Shown here piece by piece: positions 13,341 to 24,015 of a stretch of DNA of 64,000 nucleotides (its first letter is position 1; the number at the start of each line of letters is the position of its first letter). The DNA comes from Chinchilla lanigera (lineage: Eukaryota; Chordata; Mammalia; Rodentia; Chinchillidae), in assembly GCF_000276665.1 (NCBI RefSeq), contig NW_004955502.1, positions 3,879,883 through 3,943,882 of the forward strand, given 5' to 3'. The position numbers and the translations under genes were made by a program. The notes beneath the pieces are model-generated. The model ran no database searches. It was not told the origin of the DNA and worked only from the letters and a program-made list of their open reading frames with translations.

Positions 13341-13469
13341 GTTTTTTTGTTTGTTTGGTTTTTTTTTTTTTTTTTTTTTTTGTTTTTTTTTCTGGTACTG
13401 GGAATCAAACTCACAACCTTGCGCTTGCCAGGCAGGCGCTGTGCCGCTGAGCTAAATCCCCAGCCCCTG
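13341..13469 (-). mobile_element. ID-type SINE
   Basis: Reverse-oriented SINE: long T/G-rich tail, TGGTACTGGGAATCAAACTC, ending CCCCAGCCCC. Target-site duplication AAGTTCAGTTT at 13330-13340 and 13470-13480. Confidence 0.92.
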
Positions 13470-13480
13470 AAGTTCAGTTT

Positions 13481-13610
13481 TTATTTGTTTTTTTGTTTTT
13501 TTTTTTCTTGTATATAGCCTCACTATGTAGCCCCAACTGTCTTTGAATTTGAGATCCTCTTTCTGACCCTCACAAGTGTTGGTATTATATACATGGGCCA
13601 GCACAGCAGA
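13481..13610 (-). mobile_element. old B1 SINE
   Basis: T-rich tail then TAGCCTCACTATGTAGCCCC, TTGAATTTGAGATCCTCTTTC and ATATACATGGGCC, a diverged antisense B1 immediately beside the younger ID SINE. Confidence 0.65.
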
Positions 13611-14518
13611 TGAGGTCCAATTTGAAGTGACGTTTTTACTCATCTCTTGAGATTTTCATCATCTTTCCCTCCTCTGTCCTCCCATACTTTGTATTGAAAC
13701 TACATTAAGGAAAACTTATTCCTATATATTAGCTATCCTATGGGTTATGAGCTTTTAATACTTACTATGATAACTAGTGCATAAACACACACACTTGTCA
13801 TGTAGTAATAAGAGTTCATCACATTTTAGCTACAAGCATTTTTGTTGATCTTTATATTCCTCAAACCTCTTGCATAATAATATTTCTTAAATACCATAAT
13901 AACAAGATATTTAATTAATTAATTGTTAGTTAAAATTCTAAGAATGAATGAACATTCTCAGTGAGAGAAGGTGCAGAGAGAAGGCTCACTTGTAACAGGT
14001 AGTGGTGAGGTAGAAGAAAACTAGAGAATAAGATGAAAGAAAATAGCTAGAAACCCTGAAAGGACAGAGTAAAGTGACTTTTAACAACCCACAAGCCTAC
14101 TATCTATTTTACAAATTACCTTTGAAGTACAACACCTCTACCAGCCCTCCAGGACAGAGAGAGACTTCTCAGTGTGTCAGTGGCCTTGTGCCTGACTTAG
14201 CCTGGAGAACAGCAAAGCCCATGGAAGCACAGCGTGTTATTCAGTGGTAATACTGAGTTTTCTCTGTGCTGCCTCTTATGCAAGAGAAGACAGCTAACTA
14301 GAATAACAAAAGGAAAAATGATGAAACCCAATTTGAGGTCAATTTTTCTAAAATATATTCAAATGGATATCCTAGGAGAATTTACTATTAAAAAGGGCTA
14401 TTTTATTGCATAAAGAAAAAGAAATAAATTATATCTTATTCTTGAATCATTTTATAATATAGTTTCAGTAAGTCTTTTGTGCTACAGCTTTTTGATGTAC
14501 TAAGTACCATTTCCTTTC

Positions 14519-14533
14519 AAGATTTGCTTTTAG
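14519..14533. repeat. L1 target-site duplication, 5' copy
   Basis: AAGATTTGCTTTTAG; it matches AAGATTTGTTTTTAG at 16703-16717 at 14 of 15 positions. This defines the ends of the L1 insertion. Confidence 0.85.
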
Positions 14534-14546
14534 GGTTAGGGTTAAG
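14534..14546. other. telomere-like filler at L1 5' junction
   Basis: GGTTAGGGTTAAG between the duplication and the first clear L1 base. With the preceding TTTTAG it reads (TTAGGG)2TTA (14530-14544). It could instead be diverged L1 sequence. Confidence 0.55.
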
Positions 14547-15399
14547 TAAAAGATCTATGCAGTGAAAATTACAGTACCATGAAAAAAAGAGATTGAAGAG
14601 GATTTTAGAAAATGGAAAGATATTCTTTGCTCATGGATAGGAAGAACCAACATTGTGAAAATGGCCATACTCTCAAATTGTTATATAGATTAGATGCAAT
14701 CCCTATCAAAATACCATTAGTGTACTCCACAGATCTAGAGAAAACACTCCTAAAATTCATCTGGAACCAGAAGAAACCCAGAATAGCAAAGCAATCCTGG
14801 GTGACAAAGGAAAGACAGGAGGCATCACAATTTCTAACTTGAAATTATACTACAAAGCTACTGTGACAAAATCAGCATGGTACTGGCAAAAAAAAAAAAA
14901 AAAACACCTGAGGATCAGTGGAACAGATTAGAAGATGCAGACACAACTACAAACACACCCAGTCACCTTATCTTTGACAAAGGGGCTAAATATGTTCACT
15001 AAAAGAAAGATAGCCTCTTTAATAAATGGTGTTGGAAGAATTGGCTTTCCATATGCAGAAGACTAAAACTAGACCCATGTCTATCACCATGCACCAAAAT
15101 AAAGTCAAAATGGATCAAAGATATAAATATTACAACAGAATCACTAAATCTCCTGAAAGAGAAAGTAGGTAGAAATCTTGAAGACATAGGGGTAGACAGA
15201 GAGTTCATGAACAAAAAACCAAACTGCATGGGAAATAATTCAAAGAATCAACAACTGAGGTCTCACCTTATTGAAAAGTTTTTGCACATCAAAAGAAATG
15301 ATCAACATAGTAAAAAGAAAACCCATGAATTGGGAAAAAATTTTAGCTGACTGTTCCTCAGACAAAGGACTTCTATCTAGAACATATAAAGAATTTTTA

Positions 15400-15509
15400 G
15401 GGGCTGGGGATTTAGCTCAGCGGCAAAAGCGCCTGCTTGGCAAGCGCAAGGTCATGAGTTCAGTTACTGGTACCAGAGAAAAAACAAACAAACAAAAAAA
15501 AAAAAAAAA
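15400..15509 (+). mobile_element. ID-type SINE inside L1
   Basis: GGGGCTGGGGATTTAGCTCA, GCGGCAAAAGCGCCTGC, a GAGTTCAGTTACTGGTACCAG B-box region and an A-rich tail. Perfect 12-bp duplication AAAGAATTTTTA at 15388-15399 and 15510-15521. Confidence 0.95.
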
Positions 15510-16267
15510 AAAGAATTTTTAAAAATCAGACCCCAAAAATTCAAAGACCCAATCCAAAAATGGGCATCTGAGATGAATACACACTTCTCAGATGAAGAAA
15601 TGCGAATGGCAAATAAATATATGAAAAAATGTTCAACATCATTGGTCATTTGAGAAATGCAAATTAAAACAACCCTGAAATTCCCAGAAAGAATGGCTAT
15701 CATCAAGAAATCAACCAATAACAAATGCTGGAAGGGCTATGGGAAAAAAGGAATACTTCACTGTTGGCAGGAGTGTAGACTTGTACAACCACTGTGGAAA
15801 TCAGTGTGGAGATTCCTCAGAAAACTAGGATTAGAGGTCCCATTCAACCCAGCTATTCTTTTCTGGGTATTTTTCCAGAAGAATTGAAATATCATACTAC
15901 AGCAATATATGTGCATCCCTGTTTATAGCAATGCAATTTTTCATAGCTAAATCTTAGAAACAACCCAAATGCCCATTAGCTGAGGAATGGATAAAAAAGA
16001 TGTGGTGTTTTCATACAATGGAGTAATACTCAACTATAAAGAAAGATAAACTTTTATAGGTAAATGGATGAAACAAGCAACCCTACACATAAGTGAAATA
16101 AATCAGACCCATATGTGTAAATATCATATTGTCTCACTAGTGTAAGAACCCAAAAGAGTAAAGAAAGTCCAAAAGGTACAATAGATATTGTGAAAGAGAA
16201 AGAAACTTCTCACAAGGAAAGAAAACTGGATGGGGAAAGGAGAAAAGAAAGAAGAGGGGGAAAAAAT

Positions 16268-16288
16268 ATATATATATATATATACACA
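16268..16288. repeat. (TA)n microsatellite in L1 3' UTR
   Basis: About ten TA units between AAAAAA and CACATAAAAG. Confidence 0.85.
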
Positions 16289-16408
16289 TAAAAGATAGCT
16301 AAGACAATTGTATTATGAATTTCTATTGGTTTGCTGAAAGGAACAGTTAATGCTTACTTTTTTGACCAATTTTACACACTTATATCTGGTAATCTGAACA
16401 ACTACTTT

Positions 16409-16409
<1 letters not shown>

Positions 16410-16439
<30 letters not shown>

Positions 16440-16523
16440 GGTTTTTCTCCGGTACTAGGAACCGAACTCAAGACCTTGCGCTTCCCAGGCAGGTGCTTTG
16501 CCACTGAGCTAAATCCCCAGCCC
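16410..16523 (-). mobile_element. ID-type SINE inside L1 3' UTR
   Basis: Poly(T), GGTTTTTCTCCGGTACTAGG, CTTGCGCTTCCCAGGCAGG and CCCCAGCCC. The left duplication, AACAACTACTTTT (16397-16409), is matched at 16576-16587, beyond a second T-run. Confidence 0.92.
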
Positions 16524-16575
16524 TTTTTACAGTATTTTCTTTTTTTTTTTTTTTTTTTTTTTTTTTTGGTTTTTT
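16524..16575 (-). mobile_element. second, almost fully truncated SINE tail
   Basis: TTTTTACAGTATTTTC followed by about 28 T and GGTTTTTT. The GG plus T run is the complement of the AAAAACC that ends this SINE family, so it looks like the tail of a second copy lacking its body. Confidence 0.55.
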
Positions 16576-17235
16576 AACAACTACTTTGAAGATAACAATA
16601 TGAAATAAAACAATCATTGTATTCCTATCATCTTTTTTTTTTGAAATTCTATATCATTTCTAATGGCTTTAAATTCTTTTTTATTCTCTTTAAAATAAAA
16701 AAAAGATTTGTTTTTAGAACAACCACTTTGACTTTTTAAGAGTGCTATTTTTGGACAAACATGAGAGGAAATTAATCATGGTGCCCAAGTGATGGTGTGA
16801 GTATATGATTTCATTACTTTCAGTTTAGTCTGGGAAATATGTAAGCAGTTTTTCACCCAAAGAGTGAAACGTTTCAATATATTAGAAAGTACTTGTTACT
16901 GGAAGCAGTCAATGACAGAGTGTAACAGTGGAAACCATCACAGCTACTTCAATGCAGGCCACACTGGACAGTCATTCTGCTGAGACCCGAGGCCTACATC
17001 TGCCAATATGTGCCATGAAAAGTCTGGAAGAGGTCCCTCCCCAAGACAAGGCTCATGGCATTACCAGTGCTAAACAAGACTCACAAATGCAAAATTTCCT
17101 GGTATGGCCCATACCATTTCTAACACATATCCATTAAAGATGCAATTTAAGATTTCATGGAATACTTCAATTGCAAACAAAACAGTAAACTTGTCAATTT
17201 TGCAAAATGCTAAAGCTAACACTGGAAGTCATGCT

Positions 17236-17440
17236 GTTTTTAATTTTTCTGTTTTTGGGGGTGGTGGTGGAGAGTGAAACCAGGAACTTTGCACTGAACT
17301 ACATCCCCAGTTCTTTTTAAAAATTTTTAACTTTGAGACAGGGTATCACTGAGTTGCTAAACTGGGCTTGAATTTTCAATCCTCCTGCCTTAGATTCCTA
17401 GAGTGCTGGGGTTTCAGATGTGTGCCAATACACTTGGCTG
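17236..17440 (-). mobile_element. B1-dID composite SINE
   Basis: Antisense ID half (AGTGAAACCAGGAACTTTGC, ACTGAACTACATCCCCAG) followed by antisense B1 half (TTGAGACAGGGTATCACTGA, CAATCCTCCTGCCTTAG, CACTTGGCTG). Confidence 0.8.
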
Positions 17441-18979
17441 TTCATAGTATTAATTTAACAAATTCTCATAGATCAGTCAAGATATTCCAAAGGTGGCAAG
17501 ACACTGGTACCCCAAGAAAGCACACAGAACTGTCTTCAATGTCCAAAATAATGGATTGAATTTGCAGAGAACTAGAGAAATCAGTAAGAAGTCTGGAGAG
17601 AATCTTAATAAGCCAAGCCTGAAGGGGTCTCCACACGTCTGCCTTTTTCCCAAGTCATACTCAGGGTAGACTTCCTCCAGTTGAGCTTGATCTTGGTCCT
17701 ATCCCCTCCTCCGTATGATACACCCTTTCTTCTGTGCATTACCTCACCCCTATTAACTTGTAGATGTGGTCCCCCAAGGCTGCCCTGTTGTACCACTTCA
17801 GGGAATACCACCCACACAGTAATGACTTGAAGCCCCAGAGTTGCGCAGCCAATACACACAGCCACGTGGACCCTATATCCCATCCTTTTATTATCTAGAT
17901 CACAACCAACCTCCAGACTCTAATCCCATTCCAAATTGTGCAAGACTTCAATTTCTCTTATCCCAAAGTCTTGTCTTTCCCAAAATGGCTTTGGCTTATT
18001 AGTTTACATAGAAGAAATTCTGGAGGCCAAGAATGAGTATAAAGATCCTGAGGTCCAATCATACTTGAAAATCCCCAGAATGTAGCAGGGATAACAGGGA
18101 AGATGCTAGACAATGAGACCAGGAATTTGGATAGAGAGTGACTGGAACTGTCTTGCCGCACCATGTGGAGTCAGTCACATGACCTGCTTTAATATAAGGG
18201 TGATGGAGCCGAGAAGTCATGTCAGAAGTGTCTAACCATCCCAATATTTTATAGAACCCTGGAACACCATTTCCAAAGGCAGGGTGTTTGGTGTTTGTGT
18301 CACACACATCCACCCTGTAAGAAGAAAGCAACAGGCAGCCACTGGAGACCTGAGGAACAACTCACTGAGTGCCAGAAGGCATGCGGCCACAGCTGAAGTC
18401 TTCTTCTGCTTCTCCTCCCCGCACCAGCCCTTCAGACAGATTCTTCCCCTGGTCTTTTGTCTGACAAATCCAGCACATGGCTGCCATTTTTGCCCCAGCC
18501 AGCAGCCCACTCACAGTTGCTAAAGTGAACTGCCACTCACTCCTCACTATGACAGCCCCCCCACTGTGATACCACCACAGAGGACAAGTCTCTACGCTCT
18601 AAATACAGGTACATTCTCATTCTAAGCAAACATAATACTTCAAAATCTGCACTTACAAAAGCTTGTGACAGTATTTGCTTTGCAAATGAACTCATCCCAA
18701 GATTCCTTAAAATATCAATTCCTTCATTTATTTCTCTTCCCTGCCTCCCCTACAAGTGATAGTCTACACTTTCTACTTATTCATAGCTGCTCAAGAAAAG
18801 ATCTATTGTGTAAGGGAGGTATCCTGTACTTATAAACATTAATGAAAAGCAAAATGCTTTCTTTGGAGCCTTCTAGCTAATTTCTTCAATTGTCCTGATG
18901 TGTGAGCTCCTATCTTGTACAGCAAGAGTCTAGAACCATATCTAGCACCACCTTGTGCCTAAAAGCCACATAAATTTTA

Positions 18980-19075
18980 TTTTATTTTTTTTATTTTTTA
19001 GTACCAGGAATCAAACTCGGAACCTTGCGCTTGCCGGACAGGCGTTTATGCCACTGAGCTATATCCCTGGCCCAG
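18980..19075 (-). mobile_element. ID-type SINE
   Basis: TAGTACCAGGAATCAAACTC, CTTGCGCTTGCCGGACAGGC and ATATCCCTGGCCC. The flanks TAAATTTTA and TGAATTTTA (8 of 9) are likely the duplication. Confidence 0.88.
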
Positions 19076-19677
19076 TGAATTTTAAATATGTCATGCTATC
19101 CATCATCTATAACAACCTTTTGCAGAAAGGAGAGTCTGTAGGAGCCACAGGCTTCAAAAGCACCAAGATGGCCAGAAAGGAGTAGGTGGATGTTGCTTTG
19201 ACATCTTTCTACTGCATCAACAGCTGGACTTTTCACTTGTGTTTAGGTTGATAGCTGTCAACTGGAAGCAGTTTAAAGAGGTGGAGTAATCCTGCTTCCA
19301 CACGGTGAATGTTAACAGATGAAACACTAACCATCTTCCTGGGAGTGGTGAAGCTATTTTTGGAAATAGTAGCACTCTGGAAAATTTCACCTTTCTGCTG
19401 TGACATAAAAGCATGATTTCCCTCCCTCTATACATGCTACACCTGATCACATTTGTTTGTTTGTTCAGACTTGAGTTTTGTCTGTTTTCTATTTCTCTTT
19501 CCCCAGAGGCACCCTCATCTGTACACACACAGCAGAGAAAGGAACAACCTCTCATATCGGGGAGGTTGTCCCGGTAAGCCAAGAAGGCTTCATGTCACAG
19601 AACTAGCACCTGTCCCGTGGAGGCTCGTGCAAGCTAAGAACTCAACAAAAACAAAAAGAAAAACAGCAACTCCACTC

Positions 19678-19719
19678 TAAAGTCATAGTGTCTTTTTTTT
19701 TTTTTTTTTTTAAAGTCAT
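19678..19719 (-). mobile_element. tail-only retro-insertion
   Basis: TAAAGTCAT occurs at 19678-19686 and again at 19711-19719. Only AGTGTC and about 18 T lie between. This is the footprint of a retroposed poly(A) tail with almost no body. Confidence 0.55.
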
Positions 19720-20415
19720 TGTTCCCTTACTGCCAAAAATATAATTGTATAGAAGTCAGAAACTCAAAAAATTTTTGACTGGATCCCTTTAAAGACAGAT
19801 GTGCTGGGATAGACGTGGCTCATGGCAACTTGATGGAGACCACTATGAAGCAGCCCTGAGCAGGACTTAAATTAACTAATTGACTTTCCATGTTTACTTG
19901 TGAATCTGTCCAAAGCCTAGGCTGCTTGTCTGGAAGTGGGGGACAGGTTCATGGTAAGTGAACCTCTTTGAGTCACTAATCCCTCCTAAGGCCTGTAATA
20001 GCACATAAAACCAGAAAACCTCAAAGGATAAGACAAGATCACAGCCAAGGACACCTGGATCCAACCTCAACTAGATAAAAACTGTAGCCTTGAGCATCTC
20101 ACTCCTGGGTAGATTAATTTAACACTTTACCTGGAGAAGTCCTTGAGTGGTTCCAGCTTTCTTGAGTACTCCCCTCCCTTCTTCTGATAACTAAATAAAT
20201 ACAGACCACCCAGAGAAGGTCTTGGTCTTAGCCCTAAGAGAATCTTGAATTCTGTGAGAGGGCTTTGATTCTCCTGGAGCTGTGAAATCATTCCATTTGA
20301 CTCTTTTTATTTAACCATCACCATATACCCCTTCAGGAGATTTTGGACCTGATCAGCCTGCAATAACTAAGGGGTGTTATTAACCCATTAGCAACTAATA
20401 TAAAGTTGGGAGTGG

Positions 20416-20600
20416 GCAGTAGACTGACCACTAGACCAAGAATCAGGAGGCCTGTGGTGAGAGGAAGACAATCCACATTCAGCTCTGGGACTCAGTTTCT
20501 TCAGTTATAAAATATACATAATGATGCCCACATTTTCATGAGATCAAATGAGGTAAGAGACCTGAAAATGCTTTGAGAAACTCTTAGGTCCTTCCATATA
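20416..20600 (+). mobile_element. MIR SINE fragment
   Basis: Follows MIR in order: a leading ACTAGACCAAGAATCAGGAG, CTCAGTTTCTTCAGTTATAA, then ATAATGATG...AGATCAAATGAGGTAA and GAAAATGCTTTGAGAAA. Confidence 0.65.
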
Positions 20601-20925
20601 TCATATTCTCTTCTTGTTATGTATCTCAACTCCTATACCATTGTAGAAAGTTGAGACTGGAAGTTATGAAAAACTGAGAACAGATTCGGCAATAATTCTG
20701 GTTTCAACAAAGCCTCCTTCCTCTCCTGCCCTCTCCTGCTAGCTTTGTTTCACTCTACCAGTCAGAAAAAAGCAAAACAACTGATCTTACCCATCCGTTT
20801 TAATAGTTACGACATTTCCGTGTTTTTCAACCACAGTGTCTGAATTAGTAAATCTAATTGATTATCTACTAGTGCAGGAATCTATCTCAAATTATTACTA
20901 AAATCATATCATAAAGAAATGGCCT

Positions 20926-21015
20926 AGTGGCCAGGGATGTAGCTCAGTGGCACAAGCACCTGCCTGGCAAGCGCAAGGTCCTGAGTTCGATCCCCCGCAC
21001 ACACACACAAAAAAT
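20926..21015 (+). mobile_element. ID-type SINE
   Basis: GGCCAGGGATGTAGCTCAGT, CCTGCCTGGCAAGCGCAAGG, GAGTTCGATCCCC and a short CA-rich tail. Duplication AAATGGCCT at 20917-20925 and 21016-21024. It lies about 240 bases from the FILIP1 exon. Confidence 0.92.
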
Positions 21016-21258
21016 AAATGGCCTGCTTCTAGAGAAGGTTGATGTTGAACTCAGCACTTTTCATGTAACAAATACATTTTTTATTAAACAAATACAAGTA
21101 CAAACTTGTGCCAGGCCTCATGTAGGGATTTCAAAATGAACAAGAAAGATTTATCCCTTTCCCCAGGATGTTTGTAGTGCAGTGAGGAGCAGAGATTCAT
21201 AATCTCTTTTTTAATTGCTTAGGAGCTAGAAAAACAATAACTGAAAGTGTGGCTCTAC

Positions 21259-21534
21259 CTGCAGCTCCCCTTCCATTATACTGAGTAGCTGGATGAGATC
21301 TTCTTTGGATAACTCCAGACGTTTCTTAGCCTTCCGTTCACTTTCACCAGATGGTTTCAGGTGTCGTTTGACTGTCCCTGAAGCCATGACACCCTCCTCC
21401 TTCCTGTTTGATTTGTTCTTCTTTTTTGCCTCTTCTGAGAGACTTTTCTCATCAGCATTGTTGGTGCTGGAGGTCTTAGAGCAGGAGATACGCCCATTCG
21501 AGGAACTTTCGCCACTTTGGTTTCGGGATCTCAT
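21259..21534 (-). CDS. FILIP1: FILIP1 first coding exon (codons 1-92)
   Basis: This exon encodes the N-terminus of filamin-A-interacting protein 1, a cytoskeletal coiled-coil protein known to bind filamin A and promote its degradation, with roles in neuron migration and muscle. The frame starts MRSRNQSGES, runs through a lysine-rich basic patch (about residues 38-46) and a MASGTVKRHLK motif (50-60), and ends LSKEDLIQLLSIMEGELQ, the start of the CortBP2-like N-terminal domain. I chose the ATG at 21534 because MRSRN is the family start; a purine sits at -3. Reading leftward, the exon ends CTGCAG|GTAGAG, a usable donor at 21259/21258, in phase 0. On the right, a pyrimidine-rich tract and TAG precede GTGGGA-ATG, giving an acceptor at 21541/21540 and only six bases of 5' UTR in this exon. 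The frame continues past the donor for a few codons that do not fit the family, which supports the splice site. The remaining exons lie outside or were not recognised. The paralogue FILIP1L has a different N-terminus. Confidence 0.93.
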
Positions 21535-21570
21535 TCCCACCTACCGCACATGAAAAAAAGAAGAACATAG
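21535..21570 (-). promoter_or_regulatory. FILIP1: FILIP1 exon 5' UTR bases and splice acceptor
   Basis: On the minus strand a T/C-rich tract is followed by CATGTGCGGTAG and then GTGGGAATG. The AG at 21542-21541 is the natural 3' splice site, so the exon would begin at 21540 and the six bases 21540-21535 are untranslated. The site is predicted from sequence only; an upstream non-coding first exon is expected from the family's gene structure. Confidence 0.7.
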
Positions 21571-22936
21571 GCTTTATTGTCACCAAAACTAGTTTTGTCT
21601 GAATTCTTCCATACTTTACAAGAATGCCAATAAACAAAAACAAATGGACCAGCCACAGCTTTCTTATAGCTTTAATGAATATGTTATTAAAATATTCAGG
21701 AAAATGCTTAGCTGATCTTCAAGAAAAAGTGAAAACTGTGGTAAGAATAGCAATTTACCTTTGTGATTATCTTCCTTAAAAATGGTATACTCCAGGATAT
21801 TTTGAGAAAAACATCAGACAGATTCCAATTCTACAAAACTCATAATAATCTTTAAAATTACCAAAGTTACCCAGAACAAGAAAATGTAAAAAAGCTGTCA
21901 CAACCAAGAAAGGTCTAAGGAGACATGAAAAATAAACGCAATGTGGCATCCTAGGTGGAATCTTGGAACAAAAAGAGTACATTAAAGAAAAACTGAGGAA
22001 ATCAGAATAAAGCACGAATTTTCATCAATAAAAATGTATCAATATTGGCTCATTACTTGTAACAAATATATCATACTGATGCAAAGGAGACTGGTCATGG
22101 GGTAAGTATTTTTGGCATAATTCTGGGACTCTACAACTATTCTAAAATAAAAAGTTCATTTATCTAAAAATTCAAACCTCAAACCTTGCCAAGAAACAAT
22201 TGAACATTACAGTGTGCAGAAATATCCCCAAAGGAGGCCTGAAACGGACAGAGGAAAAGGGAAGAGCAAGGAGAGGAAGAAGCTGGTGGCATTTTTAGCG
22301 ATATGGAATTCTATTTTTCCATCACCTCTTTTGGCAAAATTGGGATTTTTTATAACGTCAGTCACTTATAGTAATAAGAGCTCAAAGAAGTGGGACAAAA
22401 TAGATCAATTCCAAAATAAAAAATTTAAACAAATTTGCAGTAAGATGAAGAAAAAAGATAGCAGCTGCTAGGGTCCTAAAGTCCCAGGGGAAATACACTG
22501 GAGCCATTCTATGATGACTGAGGAAAACACCCAGCCAGCAGGTACATTGCGGACAGATGGCCTGAGCTCAGGGGCTAGAGCTCAATGTGCCATGAGGAGA
22601 GTTCTGATATTCTGAGGCTGTACTACAAAACTTGCCTAAGCTCTTAAAAATAGTAGTTTAGCACATGGGCTTATTTAAATCTCAGTATAAATAGGCTTTT
22701 CCCTGACCAGCTAAGCAACAAGAATTTCAGCATTCACTCCAGATAAAGTACAAGGACTTTGTTATCTGAAGGCAGCCATCCTTAAGCAAATAGAAAAAGC
22801 TTTTACAAACATTAGGCTTATAACCAAAAGACAAACACAGTATGATGTTTCCTTTCAGATAGCAAACATTCAATTCTTTCAACGAATCTTGAAATCTACA
22901 TTCATGCTCCTATTATGAACAAATTCTTATAACCAT

Positions 22937-23003
22937 ATGGATGTGTGTGTATGTGTGTGTGTGTGCGTGCACACACACATGTGTGTGTGTGTGTGTGTGT
23001 GGT
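22937..23003. repeat. TG/CA palindromic microsatellite
   Basis: A (TG)n run, then GCGTGCACACACACATG, then a second (TG)n run. The central CA block is the reverse complement of the flanking TG blocks. Confidence 0.9.
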
Positions 23004-23548
23004 GTGACCTTTCCGTAGCACCTTAACTTTAAATAATATGAACTGAAGAGGTGATCCCTGACACTGACATCCCGCTTCCAGTCCACTCCCGGATGAGGTC
23101 TCTGCTTTACCACCTCTTCTGTTTCGCTGGTGAAGAGAGACCGCCTGCTCGTCTGTGCTGAAGCCAGAGTACACAACTTGCGGGAGACCTGCTGTCTTTC
23201 CTTGCAGCTTGTTTGTGGGCAGCGCGGGCTAACTTAAGTCTCAAGACCAAAGGGGCAAAGAAAGATACAAGAAAAGAAGGAAAAACGATGTGAGGAATAG
23301 AAAGTTTCATACTTGACTCATGATATGCTACACAACACAATGCCAACACATGGGTTTCCCAAACAAAATCTAATTTCCCATAGCTCTGTACAAATGTGAA
23401 TACTTTTTATCTGAAATAATATTCTCTCTAAGATCTACAGGTTCTTTGAGATTACGAGTCGAATATTAATTTGACAACTTCAATTTAGGTCAGGTGTTAA
23501 TAGAAATCCCTAACTATAGCTCCCCAAAGCACAGGAAGTGAGGTAGTA

Positions 23549-23751
23549 AATTTTTAAAATGTGGTACAAGGGTTTAAACCCATGACCTAGCACATGCCAG
23601 GCAAGAACTTTACCATTGAGCTGCATCCCCAGACCTTTCTATTTTATTTTGAGACAAGGTCTCACTAAGGTGTCCAGGCTGGCATCCAACTTGAAATCCT
23701 CCTGCCTCAGCCTCCATGGGGCTGTAGGTATGCATCACCACACCTGATTAG
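23549..23751 (-). mobile_element. B1-dID composite SINE
   Basis: Antisense ID half (GGTTTAAACCCATGACCTAG, TTGAGCTGCATCCCCAGACC) plus antisense B1 half (TTGAGACAAGGTCTCACTAA, CTCCTGCCTCAGCC, CACCACACCTGATTAG). Related TAGTAAATTTTTAAA and TAGTAATGTTTTAAA flanks suggest an old duplication. Confidence 0.82.
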
Positions 23752-23880
23752 TAATGTTTTAAATTTAACCATAGTCTTAATCAAACATGGTATTTATATC
23801 TGATTATATCATATATTTATGCTTTATCTTTCTGAATCTATCTTTCACTGGGCTCATAGCATTAGGATATTTCCAAGAAA

Positions 23881-24015
23881 GAACCTGGTGTGTTGGTACA
23901 TATCTCTATTCCCAACTGGCAGGGGGATCACCACAAGTTTCAGATCATGCTGGGCTACAGAATAAACTCAAGGCCACCCTGAACTACGTAGTAAGATCTT
24001 ATGTCAAAAAGAAGC
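23881..24015 (+). mobile_element. B1 SINE
   Basis: ACCTGGTGTGTTGGTACATA, GGGGGATCACCACAAGTTTC, CTGGGCTACAGAATAAACTC, AAGGCCACCCTGAACTACG and ATGTCAAAAAGAAG. Confidence 0.8.

Larger units (their letters stand above)
14547..16702 (+). mobile_element. 5'-truncated L1, ORF2 C-terminal part and 3' UTR
   Basis: Starts at TAAAAGATCTATGCAG within ORF2 and continues through [18 protein letters not shown] sequence, [28 protein letters not shown]-type sequence, the DIGVDREFM region, the SDKG block (about 15355), the ADKYMKKCSTSL block, [20 protein letters not shown] (about 15800) and the 3' UTR, ending CTCTTTAAAATAAAAAAAA. Frames are broken. Flanked by a 15-bp duplication. Two SINE insertions lie inside (15400-15509 and 16410-16575). 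The sequence is close to the minus-strand L1 at 48013-52060 but has a single 3' UTR unit. Confidence 0.93.
1..21258 (-). other. FILIP1: FILIP1 intron following the first coding exon (partial)
   Basis: This is inferred to be intronic because the donor at 21258 opens it and the gene reads leftward. No further FILIP1 coding sequence was recognised, though a short exon could have been missed. Recognised repeats are listed separately. I see nothing beyond AT-rich unique-looking sequence in 1-1000, 3500-4180, 6740-8290, 9220-9660, 9785-10780, 10960-13329, 13610-14518, 16720-17235, 17445-18970, 19090-19675, 19720-20415 and 20605-20915. Short open frames in these stretches have no family resemblance and no splice or codon support. 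Confidence 0.75.

Noticed and set aside
19217..19582. A 121-codon minus-strand frame
   Set aside because: Low-complexity composition, no domain, and no conservation cue.
20926..21015. Possible tRNA-Ala gene
   Set aside because: The A and B boxes derive from tRNA-Ala, but the A-rich tail and flanking duplication show it is a SINE; the same holds for all similar loci here.
22684..22696. TATAAATAG box upstream of the FILIP1 coding exon
   Set aside because: It is a good TATA or MEF2-like string, but single short motifs are expected by chance in AT-rich intron and no start site is evident.
22902..23176. Two minus-strand frames with repeated Thr-His
   Set aside because: They are translations of the TG/CA microsatellite.
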